Assembly (NCBI RefSeq): GCF_902168435.1 | Contig: NZ_LR656174.1 | Coordinates: 62,001-126,000, forward strand | Origin: Bacillus marasmi | GTDB lineage: Bacteria; Bacillota; Bacilli; Bacillales; Cytobacillaceae | Direction: 5' to 3' | Length of the DNA: 64,000 bases | Shown here: piece by piece, positions 34,780 through 45,360 of the stretch | Layout: each line of letters opens with the position of its first letter | How positions within the stretch are numbered: the first letter of the stretch is position 1 | Notes under the pieces: model-generated | Databases searched by the model: none | Seen by the model: only the letters and a program-made list of their open reading frames with translations | What the model was told of the DNA's origin: nothing | Program-made: the position numbers and the translations under genes

Positions 34780-35379
34780 ATGAAGAAATCATATATAATT
34801 GTTGTCGCACTAATATTACTTGGTATTACCTCGGGCATTGCATTTTTTGTTATCAGAGATGCGAATGCGCAAATACCAGACCATGCTTCATTGGTAGATC
34901 AGCATGGTGATCCATATATATTTAAGAATGCTGATAAAAAACTTAAACTGGTCGAATTTATGTATACAAATTGTCCAGATATTTGCCCAACAACAACACA
35001 AAAAATGAATTTATTGAAAGCAGATTTACAAAAAGAAGGAGTTTTTGGTGAAAAGGTTCAATTCCTTACAATTACCATTGATCCTTATAAGGACACTCCA
35101 GAAGTAATGACACAGTACATGAAAAACTTTGATATTAAAGATGATGGAAACTGGATCTTTCTAACTGGGGATCGCGACAATATTAAGGAAGACCTGCAGG
35201 ATATTAACGATATTGCTGAACCGTTTAAATTCCAGTTCCGTGATCCCGGAGACGGATACTACGTTCATACTTCACTAACTTTTCTAGTAGACGAAAACAA
35301 CAAGTTCATAAAAAAATTCCCAATGGGCGAAGATTTTGATCGAAAAGAAGTATTTGATGAAATAATGGATGAATTATAA
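34780..35379 (+). CDS. SCO1/SenC copper chaperone-like protein
   Basis: 199 residues. The N-terminal membrane anchor MKKSYIIVVALILLGITSGIAFF is followed by a thioredoxin fold facing outside. The copper motif is CPDICP (CxxxC) after VEFMYTN, and the distal copper His is in YYVHTSLTF. Probably delivers Cu to cytochrome oxidase CuA or acts as a thiol reductase. GGGAGGG lies about 7-9 nt before the ATG. Monocistronic with a terminator. No cytochrome oxidase gene is nearby. Confidence 0.92.
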   Translation: MKKSYIIVVALILLGITSGIAFFVIRDANAQIPDHASLVDQHGDPYIFKNADKKLKLVEFMYTNCPDICPTTTQKMNLLKADLQKEGVFGEKVQFLTITIDPYKDTPEVMTQYMKNFDIKDDGNWIFLTGDRDNIKEDLQDINDIAEPFKFQFRDPGDGYYVHTSLTFLVDENNKFIKKFPMGEDFDRKEVFDEIMDEL

Positions 35380-35415
35380 ACTTTTTTCAGCTGATATTAT
35401 TGGCAAGTGCATAAT

Positions 35416-35452
35416 AAAAAAGCGGAGAATCCAGGATTCACCGCTTTTTTTA
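35416..35452. terminator. Bidirectional terminator
   Basis: AAAAGCGG/CCGCTTTT with inner GAATCC/GGATTC around a single A, flanked by A and T runs. It lies between the SCO gene and a convergent small gene. Confidence 0.88.
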
Positions 35453-35453
35453 T

Positions 35454-35597
35454 TTAAGATTTAATCGTCATAGAAGGAGTTTGTTTCGGTGGTACTAATT
35501 TTAATACAAATTGAGATCTAGGTTTAGTAAAGCTGACGTTTATTCCTGATTCTTTTAGTTTGTTTACAAAATCAATTAAATGATTTTTTGCCATCAT
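35454..35597 (-). CDS. Small hypothetical protein, 47 aa
   Basis: Reads MMAKNHLIDFVNKLKESG and ends TPSMTIKS. The basic, amphipathic first half is followed by a strand-like VLKLVPP. GGGTAAAGGGG lies about 6 nt before the ATG pair, and a terminator follows. No family recognised. Confidence 0.5.
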   Translation of the reverse strand: MMAKNHLIDFVNKLKESGINVSFTKPRSQFVLKLVPPKQTPSMTIKS

Positions 35598-35738
35598 AAA
35601 AAACCCCTTTACCCTTCCCTATTCATTTATATTGTACACAAAACAAACTGAGATTACAGTAAAAATCTGAAAAATAAATCATTTTTTTTGCATTTCTATA
35701 AATTCTGTATTATCATCATAGTTTCGACACTTTTTTCA

Positions 35739-35754
35739 AGTGACACACGTCACA
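35739..35754. promoter_or_regulatory. Fnr/Crp-like palindrome
   Basis: AGTGA-N6-TCACA, one mismatch from TGTGA-N6-TCACA, lies in the gap between the divergent 47-residue gene and the ABC-F gene. On the minus strand, -10-like TATGAT or GATAAT at 35709-35720 would place it near -38 to -45. Tentative. Confidence 0.3.
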
Positions 35755-35887
35755 TCAACTCGCGTATTCTATCACCCACTCTTCTTCCCCTCTACTTATG
35801 AATATCCAAATATTAACCGCAAATGATTCGCTCTCTCCATTTTTTATGGTATACTTTTTTAGATTATGTTTTTTTGGAGGATAATAA

Positions 35888-37513
<1,626 letters not shown>

Positions 37514-37528
37514 TAGTCAATGCAAAGA

Positions 37529-37558
37529 GGAAGGGGGAAAGATCCCCCTTCCCTTTTT
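37529..37558 (+). terminator. ABC-F gene terminator
   Basis: GGAAGGGGGA/TCCCCCTTCC (37529-37538 with 37543-37552) with a short loop, followed by CTTTTTTAA. It touches the stop of the small convergent gene. Confidence 0.9.
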
Positions 37559-37692
37559 TAACTCCGCTTTTGCTTTCGACGGGAAGAATCAGCCTGGCGT
37601 GAACCAGTCTCAGTGTTCGTTGTTCCTTGTCCCTCTACTTGCGAAGAGTTTAGACCAATTGTTGATGGATCTTTTTTTCGTTTATTACTCAT
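37558..37692 (-). CDS. Small basic protein, possibly spore-associated, 44 aa
   Basis: Reads MSNKRKKDPSTIGLNSSQ and ends with SRRKQKRS. Strong ribosome binding site GGGGAGGTG about 5 nt before the ATG. Hydrophilic, Ser/Thr/Lys/Arg/Gln-rich with no Cys or Trp, a composition seen in minor spore proteins. No family assigned with confidence. Confidence 0.6.
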   Translation of the reverse strand: MSNKRKKDPSTIGLNSSQVEGQGTTNTETGSRQADSSRRKQKRS

Positions 37693-37799
37693 CTAAACAC
37701 CTCCCCTCTTAACTAACCGTTTCTGTTATGTTCTCCAAAATAATGAGGAATATTTTTACCACAGAATGGAAAGCTTACTTGTGTGAGGAGGTGTTTTCT

Positions 37800-38042
37800 T
37801 TGGCTAAAATAGGAGTAGAGCAATCCTTGACTGACGTTCAACAAGCACTTCGTGAAAAGGGTTATGATATTGTTGAATTAAAACAGGAACAGGATGCACA
37901 GGGCTGTGATTGCTGTGTGGTAACAGGATTAGATTCAAACGTTATGGGTATAAATAATACCATTACAAGCGCTTCTGTTATTGAAGCAAACGGTCTGACA
38001 GCTGATGAAATTTGCCAGCAAGTGGAACGAAGAATACAATAA
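37800..38042 (+). CDS. ykuS: UPF0180 family protein YkuS
   Basis: 80 residues, [27 protein letters not shown]..., with [20 protein letters not shown] in the middle. Matches UPF0180 (YkuS, 81 residues in B. subtilis); function unknown. Start TTG 37800 was chosen because GAGGAGGTG lies 7 nt upstream. Confidence 0.85.
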   Translation: MAKIGVEQSLTDVQQALREKGYDIVELKQEQDAQGCDCCVVTGLDSNVMGINNTITSASVIEANGLTADEICQQVERRIQ

Positions 38043-38051
38043 AATTTTTCA

Positions 38052-38085
38052 AAAGACTAAAGTGTCCATTCTTTAGTCTTTTTTG
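38052..38085 (+). terminator. ykuS terminator
   Basis: AAGACTAAAG/CTTTAGTCTT around an 8-nt loop, then TTTTGATT. Confidence 0.88.
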
Positions 38086-38202
38086 ATTTCCAAACTTGAG
38101 TAAATTTTGTTTCCTTTATAGGGAAAGACTGTTTAATCGAAGTTGAATTAGGTATAATGCAACTATGTTCGTACCTATTTCATTATCGAAAGGATTTACA
38201 TC

Positions 38203-39006
38203 ATGCCTTACTATCGTAGCTTTTTATTTTTTTTATGCCTTATGCTCCTTGCATCTTGTTCTCCAGTCTACCAAAATGAGAAAAAAACGACCACTCAAAA
38301 CAATGTTGAAGAAGTCACTTTAACTATTTCTGCCGCAGCCAGTCTGCAGGATCTTTTGAAGGATTTGCAACATGAGTTCAATAAGCAGCAGCCAAATATT
38401 CATCTTACCTTTAACTTCGCTGGTTCAGGAACACTTCAACAGCAAATCATAAACGGCGCACCTGTTGACATATTTATTTTTGCAGATGAAGAAAAAGCCA
38501 AAATACTTATCGAAAATGGCCTTGTTTATAAAAAAACAGCAAAAAACCTTCTAGGAAACCAGCTTGTGTTAATCACACCAAAAAATAGTAATTATACGAT
38601 AGATAGCTTAGCAGACTTAACCCAGAATGAAATTAAAAAAATTGCCATAGGTACACCGGAAGTGGTTCCAGCAGGAAAATATACTAAAAGCGCATTATCT
38701 CAAACCAATTTATGGAATAAGCTTGAACAAAAACTAATCTTCACGAAAGATGTTAGACAAGTATTGACCTTTGTTGAAAATGGGAATGTAGATGCTGGCT
38801 TTGTTTACCTATCGGATATTAACAGTTCCACTGATGTTAAATTATCCGTTAAAATTCCAACAACTAATCATGAGCCAATCCTTTATTCCTCCGGGGTATT
38901 AAAAACATCCAAACAAATAAAATCGGCTAACATATTCTATAAATTCTTATTAAGTAGTGATGCGAAAGAGCTCTATCAAAAACATCGCTTCATTGTATTG
39001 GATTGA
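38203..39006 (+). CDS. modA: Molybdate ABC transporter, substrate-binding lipoprotein
   Basis: 267 residues. Lipoprotein signal MPYYRSFLFFLCLMLLASCSP with the lipid Cys at 19. The mature part has the ModA pattern TISAAASLQDLLKDLQ, NFAGSGTLQQQI, GAPVDIFIFADEEKA, and GTPEVVPAGKYTKSAL. It binds molybdate or tungstate outside the membrane. It overlaps the modB reading frame. Molybdate supply matches the molybdopterin formate dehydrogenase in this window. GAAAGGATTTACATC precedes the ATG. Confidence 0.92.
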   Translation: MPYYRSFLFFLCLMLLASCSPVYQNEKKTTTQNNVEEVTLTISAAASLQDLLKDLQHEFNKQQPNIHLTFNFAGSGTLQQQIINGAPVDIFIFADEEKAKILIENGLVYKKTAKNLLGNQLVLITPKNSNYTIDSLADLTQNEIKKIAIGTPEVVPAGKYTKSALSQTNLWNKLEQKLIFTKDVRQVLTFVENGNVDAGFVYLSDINSSTDVKLSVKIPTTNHEPILYSSGVLKTSKQIKSANIFYKFLLSSDAKELYQKHRFIVLD

Positions 39007-39011
39007 TATTT

Positions 39012-39665
39012 ATGAATGATCAATTTTGGGTTCCAGTTAAACTTTCTATTGAAATAGCTTCGACGGCAGTTATTTTTGCCCTCTTGTTTGGAGTTTTGGC
39101 AGCATTTTGGATGACTAAATCCTCATTTCGCGGAAAAACAGTCATAGAAACAGTTCTCCTGTTGCCACTCGTCCTACCACCTACTGTGGTTGGTTTTTTA
39201 TTAATTATGATATTTGGTTCTCAAAGCCCCGTTGGGAAATGGATTGAAGACCTATTTCAGCAATCTATCATGTTTACTTGGTGGGCAGCCCTGATTGCTG
39301 CTATCATTGTCGCCTTCCCACTAATGTATCAATCGGTTAAAACCGGTTTCAGGTCAGTGGATCCTGATATTGAAGCAGCGGCAAGGATTGATGGAGCTAA
39401 TAATTGGCAAGTATTTTTATTTATAACGATTCCATTGTCAATAAAATCAATTATTTCCGGTACGATATTAGCATTTGCCCGTGCACTTGGTGAGTTTGGT
39501 GCCACTTTTATGTTTGCAGGAAATATCCCTGGAAAAACTCAAACTATCCCAATTGCCGTTTATATCGCACTTGACTCAGGAAATACAAGTTTAGCTTGGA
39601 TGTTTGTCATAACGATGGTTCTAATTTCATTCGTAATGCTCTTAATCACAACAATTATTAAATAA
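39012..39665 (+). CDS. modB: Molybdate ABC transporter, permease
   Basis: About 217 residues with five membrane helices. The EAA loop reads EAAARIDGANNWQVFLFITIPLSIKSIISG. LLLPLVLPPTVVGFLL is the family's second-helix block. It starts at ATG 39012 or TTG 39003; neither has a good ribosome binding site, so coupling to modA is likely. No modC ATPase follows: the next gene is convergent. B. subtilis yvgL-yvgM likewise lacks an adjacent ATPase, so an ATPase encoded elsewhere may be used. Confidence 0.92.
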   Translation: MNDQFWVPVKLSIEIASTAVIFALLFGVLAAFWMTKSSFRGKTVIETVLLLPLVLPPTVVGFLLIMIFGSQSPVGKWIEDLFQQSIMFTWWAALIAAIIVAFPLMYQSVKTGFRSVDPDIEAAARIDGANNWQVFLFITIPLSIKSIISGTILAFARALGEFGATFMFAGNIPGKTQTIPIAVYIALDSGNTSLAWMFVITMVLISFVMLLITTIIK

Positions 39666-39669
39666 AATA

Positions 39670-39712
39670 GGATGTCGTTAAAGGGTTCACTCCCAATAAC
39701 GACATCCTTTGA
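39670..39712. terminator. Bidirectional terminator modB/dac
   Basis: AGGATGTCGTTA/TAACGACATCCT (39670-39681 with 39698-39709), a perfect 12-bp stem with a 16-nt loop. Confidence 0.85.
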
Positions 39713-39746
39713 TTTATCATTAACTTCTTATAAGATTTTAGTTCAC

Positions 39747-40922
39747 TTACTTTTTTGAACCTACATCCGTTGTTTTTTTTATCACTGTGAGCGTTGCTCC
39801 AGCTGCAAGAACTACAATCATTCCAAAAAAAACACTCATGCTCGAAATCGGCAACTTTTTCTGATAATTACTTGTATTTGGCTCATCTATGACCTGTTTT
39901 TCAATCTCTGTCAACTGAATTTCCTGAATGGTCTTGTTCTCTGATGTCTGCACCTTTAATAGTCCTTGGTTTGAAACCTCCAATATTCCACCTGATATCG
40001 GTTCAGTCACATAAGTTGGCTTAGAAACTTGATAAGTTTTTTCTTCAACCTTGAAGGTCTTTGATACTGGAATTTCTGTTACTTTGAAATTTTGAAAGCC
40101 AAAATCAAATAATTGTTTTGTATCATTATATATCTCGCGTTTATAATTTGATTTTAATAAAATCGCTGTCAAATTCAAATCGCCATTTGCTGCAGTTGTA
40201 GCAAGCGTCTGTTTTGATTCATTAACAAATCCTGTTTTACCTCCAGTTATTCCTGGATAGGGGACCTCCCCTTTCAGCATTTGATGATGGGTGAAAAGCG
40301 TAGTATCCCAAGAAAGTCCATCCCACACTAATTCCTTTGTTCCAAATATCTCTTTAAAGACATTATTATTAAGTGCATAGCTTGTAATTTTCGCCAAATC
40401 TTCAGCCGTCGTGTAGTGGTCTTCAGCAAACAAACCACTTGGATTAACCAAGTGAGTATTTAACACACCGATTTCTTTCTTTAAAAATGTATTGATGTTT
40501 TTCGAGAAAACCTCTAGATTTCCATCTAAATGCTCAGCAATCGCCATTGCAGCATCATTCCCTGAGTTGATTAGCATACCTTGCAAAAGACGATGTAGCG
40601 TGACTATTTCTCCAGCTTCTAAGTAAACCTTGGTCCCTTCAATACTGACAGCGTTTTCGCTTACCACAACAGTATCCTCGAGTTTGCCGGATTCAATCGC
40701 ATAAATCGCAGTTGCAATTTTAGTCAAACTAGCTGGGTACATTTTTTCTTGCCCATTTTTACTGAATAATATTGCACCTGTTTTTGAATCCATTAATACT
40801 GCCGCTTCGCTTTTCAATTGCAACAGTTCATTTCCGTCTTCAGCAGAAACGGAAGGCGTATAGGATAGTGCAACAATAAATAAATAAACTAATATTAATA
40901 TTTTTTTCACTTCGTTACACAA
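39747..40922 (-). CDS. D-alanyl-D-alanine carboxypeptidase (S11)
   Basis: Up to 391 residues: signal peptide ILILVYLFIVALSYTPSVSA, catalytic SLTK (Ser65, Lys68), SGN near residue 118 and KTG in TGGKTGFV. A C-terminal domain and a final membrane helix (MSVFFGMIVVLAAGATLTVI) anchor it outside the membrane. It trims the terminal D-Ala of peptidoglycan stem peptides; length and layout are like DacF or DacB. Start TTG 40922 or GTG 40910; neither has a clear ribosome binding site. Confidence 0.9.
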   Translation of the reverse strand: MCNEVKKILILVYLFIVALSYTPSVSAEDGNELLQLKSEAAVLMDSKTGAILFSKNGQEKMYPASLTKIATAIYAIESGKLEDTVVVSENAVSIEGTKVYLEAGEIVTLHRLLQGMLINSGNDAAMAIAEHLDGNLEVFSKNINTFLKKEIGVLNTHLVNPSGLFAEDHYTTAEDLAKITSYALNNNVFKEIFGTKELVWDGLSWDTTLFTHHQMLKGEVPYPGITGGKTGFVNESKQTLATTAANGDLNLTAILLKSNYKREIYNDTKQLFDFGFQNFKVTEIPVSKTFKVEEKTYQVSKPTYVTEPISGGILEVSNQGLLKVQTSENKTIQEIQLTEIEKQVIDEPNTSNYQKKLPISSMSVFFGMIVVLAAGATLTVIKKTTDVGSKK

Positions 40923-41197
40923 CTTTCTGTATTTATATTACAATAATTACCATTTAACAACCGAAAATACATGTAGAATTTTAATACTCACACATTATCC
41001 CAATTAAGACAGTTTCTATAGAAAAAACTAGCACCAGGTAAACGTATTCAATCAATTACGAATTATATCATTAAAATGCACTGAAATTAATTAAATTTTT
41101 TTGAAATCATGTTTGTTTTCCAAAATAAAAATATGGACAAGTTTCCCCCTCCCTCCTGCATATATTGGTAATGGACAACTTTAAAGGGGGAAGGAAA

Positions 41198-41647
41198 TTG
41201 CATTTCTTCATATTTAAAAGAAAAACATTGGCTATTTTTTTCATTATTTTTTGTTCGCTATTTGTAACGACTATATGGCTTTTTGTAGATTCACAAAAGG
41301 ACATACCTACCATTCAACCAAACGAAAAACCACGAGAAATCCATTTGGTAACAGGTGAATTTAAAGCTAAAACACTGGATGGTAAGGAAATTGAAGCTTA
41401 CAGATGGGATCCAGGAACTATTTTTATTAAAGAAGGAGAAAAAGTACAATTAAAGGTCTTTGGTGTTAACGGTCGAGAACATCCTTTCATAATTGAAGGA
41501 ACCAATATTAAAGGAACAGTTAAACAAAATGAAGAAACTGACATTCCTCTTCAATTTTCTGACGAAGGGATTTATCGATTGATTTGTTTAACCCACTCAG
41601 ATAAGGAGCATGAAGGTCCAATGATTGCCTATATTATCGTTGATTAG
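41198..41647 (+). CDS. Membrane-anchored cupredoxin-like protein
   Basis: About 149 residues. A single N-terminal membrane helix (LAIFFIIFCSLFVTTIWLFV) is followed by a cupredoxin domain. Type 1 copper ligands can be read as His in NGREHPFII and Cys, His and Met in LICLTHSDKEHEGPM. It may carry electrons or handle copper at the outer face. Start TTG 41198 was chosen for GGGGGAAGG 3-5 nt upstream. Monocistronic. Confidence 0.8.
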   Translation: MHFFIFKRKTLAIFFIIFCSLFVTTIWLFVDSQKDIPTIQPNEKPREIHLVTGEFKAKTLDGKEIEAYRWDPGTIFIKEGEKVQLKVFGVNGREHPFIIEGTNIKGTVKQNEETDIPLQFSDEGIYRLICLTHSDKEHEGPMIAYIIVD

Positions 41648-41652
41648 AACCA

Positions 41653-41683
41653 AAAGAACAGTGAGACCTCACTGTTCTTTTTT
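41653..41683 (+). terminator. Cupredoxin gene terminator
   Basis: A 13-bp stem AAAGAACAGTGAG/CTCACTGTTCTTT with a tight loop, then TTTAATG. Confidence 0.92.
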
Positions 41684-42025
41684 AATGCTCTCAAAAATAT
41701 TTCCAGACCTTTTTTTGAATTTGAGGGGAAAATATAAATAAGTTTGACCACGTTATAATCATTATTTCAATATAATCTTTTTATATAACAGCATCAATAA
41801 CAACCAAAACAATTATAGTACAGTTTGTGTATCTTCTGGAAATGAAATCTAATTCACGATATTGTCATAAAGAAAAAAAGCATTGATAAATCAACGCTTT
41901 AAGGCATTATTAGCTATTAAAAATATCGTATGCGTGATTTTTCTCACATGCATTCTGTACCACACATTGTAAGATAAAAACATCAAAACTGTTATATACT
42001 TTCAATCAAAAGAGGTGCTCAGTAA
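41684..42025 (+). promoter_or_regulatory. pflB promoter region with Fnr-type box
   Basis: A 340-bp gap. CGTGA-N6-TCACA at 41933-41948, one mismatch from TGTGA-N6-TCACA, is centred at 41940.5. A TAAGAT -10 at 41970-41975 predicts a start near 41982, which puts the box at -41.5, the classical activation position. No -35 consensus is seen, as expected for an activated promoter. An imperfect hairpin (AAAGCATTGA/TCAACGCTTT, 41878-41902) lies upstream. Confidence 0.65.
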
Positions 42026-44281
42026 ATGGAACAAACAATCATTGCTACTCAACAAAAGGAACACTGGAGAAATTTCAACAAAGGTTCATGGATGAAGGAA
42101 GTAAATGTTCGAGATTTTATACTGAAAAACTTCAAGCCTTATGAGGGAGACGATTCTTTCTTAGCGGGTCCAACAGAAGGAACACAAAGACTATGGGACC
42201 AAGTAATGGATTTAACGATGCAAGAACGTGAAAATGGCGGCGTTTTAGACATGGACACAGAAATTGTATCAACAATTACTTCACATGGTCCAGGCTATTT
42301 AAATAAAGATTTAGAAAAAGTAGTAGGTTTCCAAACTGACAAACCATTCAAACGTTCTATGCAGCCATTTGGCGGTATCCGTATGGCAGCACAGGCTTGT
42401 GAATCTTATGGTTTTGAATTAGATAAAGAAGTTGAAAAGGTATTTACTGATTACCGTAAAACCCATAATGCTGGTGTTTTTGATGCTTATACGGATGAAA
42501 TGAAAATGGCACGTAAATCAGCCATTATTACTGGTCTTCCAGATGCATATGGTCGTGGCCGTATAATTGGTGACTACCGTCGTGTAGCATTATACGGAAT
42601 TGACTTCTTAATTAAAGAAAAGAAAAATGACTTAAAATCTACTTCTATGGTCATGACAGAAGACGTGATTCGTCTACGTGAAGAAATTTCAGAGCAAATT
42701 CGTGCTTTAGGTGAATTAAAGCAATTAGGTGCAGCATATGGCTTTGATCTATCTGTTCCTGCTAAAAACACAATTGAAGCCTTCCAATGGCTATACCTTT
42801 CATATTTAGCAGCTATTAAAGAGCAAAATGGTGCAGCAATGAGCCTTGGTAGAGTATCTACTTTCTTAGATATTTATATCGAAAGAGATTTAGCTGAAGG
42901 TTCATTAACTGAAGAACAGGTTCAAGAGATCGTTGACCACTTCATTATGAAGCTTCGTCTTGTAAAGTTTGCAAGAACGCCTGATTACAACGACCTATTC
43001 AGTGGTGACCCAACTTGGGTAACTGAATCAATCGGTGGTATGGCACTTGACGGTCGTCCATTAGTTACAAAGAACTCTTTCCGTTTCTTACATTCATTAG
43101 ATAACCTAGGACCTGCTCCAGAGCCTAACTTAACTGTACTTTGGTCTTCTAAGTTACCTGAGAACTTTAGAAAATATTGTGCAAAAATGTCAATTAAAAC
43201 AAGTTCTATTCAATATGAAAACGATGATATCATGCTACCTGAATATGGCGATGATTACGGTATTGCTTGCTGCGTATCTGCAATGGAAATCGGTAAGCAA
43301 ATGCAATTCTTCGGTGCACGTGCAAACTTAGCTAAAGCTCTTCTTTATGCAATTAACGGCGGTATGGATGAAAAGCTAAAAATCCAAGTATCACCAAAGT
43401 ATCAACCAATTACTTCTGAATACCTTGATTACAATGAAGTAATGGAACGCTTTGACATCGTTATGGAATGGTTAGCTGGACTATACATTAACACTCTTAA
43501 CGTTATTCATTATATGCATGACAAATATAGCTACGAGCGAATTGAAATGGCACTTCACGACACAAAAATCCTTCGCACAATGGCAACTGGTATTGCAGGA
43601 CTAAGTGTTGTAGCTGACTCATTAAGTGCAATTAAACATGCAAAAGTAAAAGTAATCCGTGATGAAAATGGTATTGCGGTTGATTTCGAAACTGAAGGCG
43701 ACTTCCCTAAATACGGAAATAACGATGATGCTGTTGACAGCATTGCGGTTGAAATTGTTGAAACCTTTATGAAGAAATTACGTAAGCACCCAACTTACCG
43801 TGATTCAATGCATACTTTATCAGTATTAACCATTACATCCAATGTTGTATACGGTAAGAAAACAGGTAACACTCCAGACGGTCGTCGTGAAGGCGAACCA
43901 TTCGCACCGGGTGCGAACCCTATGCACGGTCGTGATACAAAAGGAACACTTGCATCATTAACATCTGTTGCAAAAATTCCTTATAATTTCGCACTTGATG
44001 GAATTTCAAATACGTTCTCAATTGTACCAAAAGCTCTTGGTAAAGAAGATGGCGAACGCGTAAACAACCTAGTTTCTATCCTTGATGGTTACACACAAAA
44101 ACATGGTCACCACTTAAATGTTAACGTATTTAATCGCGAAACATTAATTGATGCAATGGAACACCCAGAGCTATATCCTCAATTAACAATTCGTGTTTCA
44201 GGATATGCTGTAAACTTCATTAAATTAACAAAAGAACAACAACTAGACGTTATTAACAGAACGTTCCACGAAACTATGTAA
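42026..44281 (+). CDS. pflB: Formate C-acetyltransferase (pyruvate formate-lyase)
   Basis: 751 residues, a normal PflB length. The catalytic pair is Cys415-Cys416 in [13 protein letters not shown], and the radical Gly726 is in the C-terminal [35 protein letters not shown] matches the conserved glycyl-radical block. It splits pyruvate with CoA into acetyl-CoA and formate under anaerobic conditions. AAGAGGTG lies about 8-9 nt before the ATG. Activated by the adjacent pflA product. Many codons end in T or A, as in highly expressed Bacillus genes. Confidence 0.97.
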   Translation: MEQTIIATQQKEHWRNFNKGSWMKEVNVRDFILKNFKPYEGDDSFLAGPTEGTQRLWDQVMDLTMQERENGGVLDMDTEIVSTITSHGPGYLNKDLEKVVGFQTDKPFKRSMQPFGGIRMAAQACESYGFELDKEVEKVFTDYRKTHNAGVFDAYTDEMKMARKSAIITGLPDAYGRGRIIGDYRRVALYGIDFLIKEKKNDLKSTSMVMTEDVIRLREEISEQIRALGELKQLGAAYGFDLSVPAKNTIEAFQWLYLSYLAAIKEQNGAAMSLGRVSTFLDIYIERDLAEGSLTEEQVQEIVDHFIMKLRLVKFARTPDYNDLFSGDPTWVTESIGGMALDGRPLVTKNSFRFLHSLDNLGPAPEPNLTVLWSSKLPENFRKYCAKMSIKTSSIQYENDDIMLPEYGDDYGIACCVSAMEIGKQMQFFGARANLAKALLYAINGGMDEKLKIQVSPKYQPITSEYLDYNEVMERFDIVMEWLAGLYINTLNVIHYMHDKYSYERIEMALHDTKILRTMATGIAGLSVVADSLSAIKHAKVKVIRDENGIAVDFETEGDFPKYGNNDDAVDSIAVEIVETFMKKLRKHPTYRDSMHTLSVLTITSNVVYGKKTGNTPDGRREGEPFAPGANPMHGRDTKGTLASLTSVAKIPYNFALDGISNTFSIVPKALGKEDGERVNNLVSILDGYTQKHGHHLNVNVFNRETLIDAMEHPELYPQLTIRVSGYAVNFIKLTKEQQLDVINRTFHETM

Positions 44282-44305
44282 TAAATATATGCAAACTAAG
44301 AATGT

Positions 44306-44343
44306 AACCTTCCCTTCCTCCGAGAAGTGGAAGGTTCGTTTTT
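44306..44343 (+). terminator. pflB-pflA intergenic hairpin
   Basis: AACCTTCC/GGAAGGTT (44306-44313 with 44329-44336) is followed by CGTTTTTAAC. Partial termination here would keep PflA below PflB; that role is inferred. Confidence 0.6.
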
Positions 44344-44363
44344 AACGGAAGGGAGAGCTCATT

Positions 44364-45104
44364 ATGCTCGGAAACATTCATTCGATTGAAACATTTGGTA
44401 CTGTCGATGGCCCAGGAATTCGATATGTTATCTTTACGCAAGGCTGCCTATTACGCTGCCAATTTTGTCATAACGCGGATACATGGGAAATAGGTGCAGG
44501 TAAACAAATGTCTGTTTCTGAAATCATGAATGATCTACGCTCCTATTTACCGTTTATACAATCTTCTGGTGGAGGGATTACCGTAAGTGGTGGCGAACCA
44601 CTCTTGCAGCTCCCGTTTTTACTTGAGTTGTTTAAAGAGTGCAAAAATCAAGGCATCCACACTACCATTGATTCGTCAGGCGGCTGCTACTCCACCTCGC
44701 CAAATTTTCAGAAGCAGCTTAAAGAAGTATTGGATTACACGGATTTAGTGTTATTAGACTTGAAACACATCAATCGTAAAAAGCATATTAAATTAACCGG
44801 TATGGCGAACGATCATATATTGGAATTCGCAAAGTTTCTGTCCGATCAACAAATTCCAGTTTGGATTCGCCACGTATTAGTACCCGGAGTCACTGATGAC
44901 GTTGAAGACCTACGCCAAATGGGTGAATTTATCGCAGGCTTAAGAAATGTTGCAAAAGTTGAAATTCTCCCCTACCACAAGCTTGGCGTCTATAAGTGGG
45001 AAGCACTTGGCTTAGAATATCCACTGAAAGATGTTGAGCCACCAAGTGACGAAAAAGTTGCTGAAGCTTATAAATTGCTGACAGAACAAATGGTTAAAGT
45101 TTAA
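44364..45104 (+). CDS. pflA: Pyruvate formate-lyase activating enzyme
   Basis: 246 residues, radical SAM enzyme. GCLLRCQFCHNADTW holds the CX3CX2C cluster motif near residue 29-36, and GGGITVSGGEPLLQ is the SAM-binding block. VDGPGIRYVIF at the N-terminus is family-specific. It installs the glycyl radical on PflB. GGAAGGGAGAGC lies about 6 nt before the ATG. It is 82 bp after pflB with a hairpin between. Confidence 0.96.
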   Translation: MLGNIHSIETFGTVDGPGIRYVIFTQGCLLRCQFCHNADTWEIGAGKQMSVSEIMNDLRSYLPFIQSSGGGITVSGGEPLLQLPFLLELFKECKNQGIHTTIDSSGGCYSTSPNFQKQLKEVLDYTDLVLLDLKHINRKKHIKLTGMANDHILEFAKFLSDQQIPVWIRHVLVPGVTDDVEDLRQMGEFIAGLRNVAKVEILPYHKLGVYKWEALGLEYPLKDVEPPSDEKVAEAYKLLTEQMVKV

Positions 45105-45113
45105 TGAATCGAA

Positions 45114-45142
45114 GTGCTTCTCGTAATGAGAAGCATTTTTTT
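45114..45142 (+). terminator. pflA terminator
   Basis: TGCTTCTC/GAGAAGCA with a 5-nt loop, followed by seven T. Confidence 0.9.
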
Positions 45143-45260
45143 GTACTTTTTTATTGGTATGTAAGAGTATTTATATTTTATATTATATATTTAATATCCA
45201 TTTGCTAATATCTACATGTATTCACTCCCTCGTTGAAATGTTATCCATATATAAATTTTA

Positions 45261-45323
45261 GTTGACGAATTATTCTTTCTATATTACGCTAGATTTGTCA
45301 ACCAACATTAATTTAAGTTAACC
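45261..45323 (+). promoter_or_regulatory. Possible BirA operator region of bioY
   Basis: GTTGAC (45261-45266), GTCAACCAA (45297-45305) and GTTAACCAA (about 45318-45326) resemble half-sites of BirA boxes (GTTAAC). The spacing of the inverted pair, 30 bp, is longer than usual, so the assignment rests mainly on position upstream of bioY. Confidence 0.3.
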
Positions 45324-45360
45324 AATTGAAAACTTAATACAAAAATAAAGGAGAATTAAT

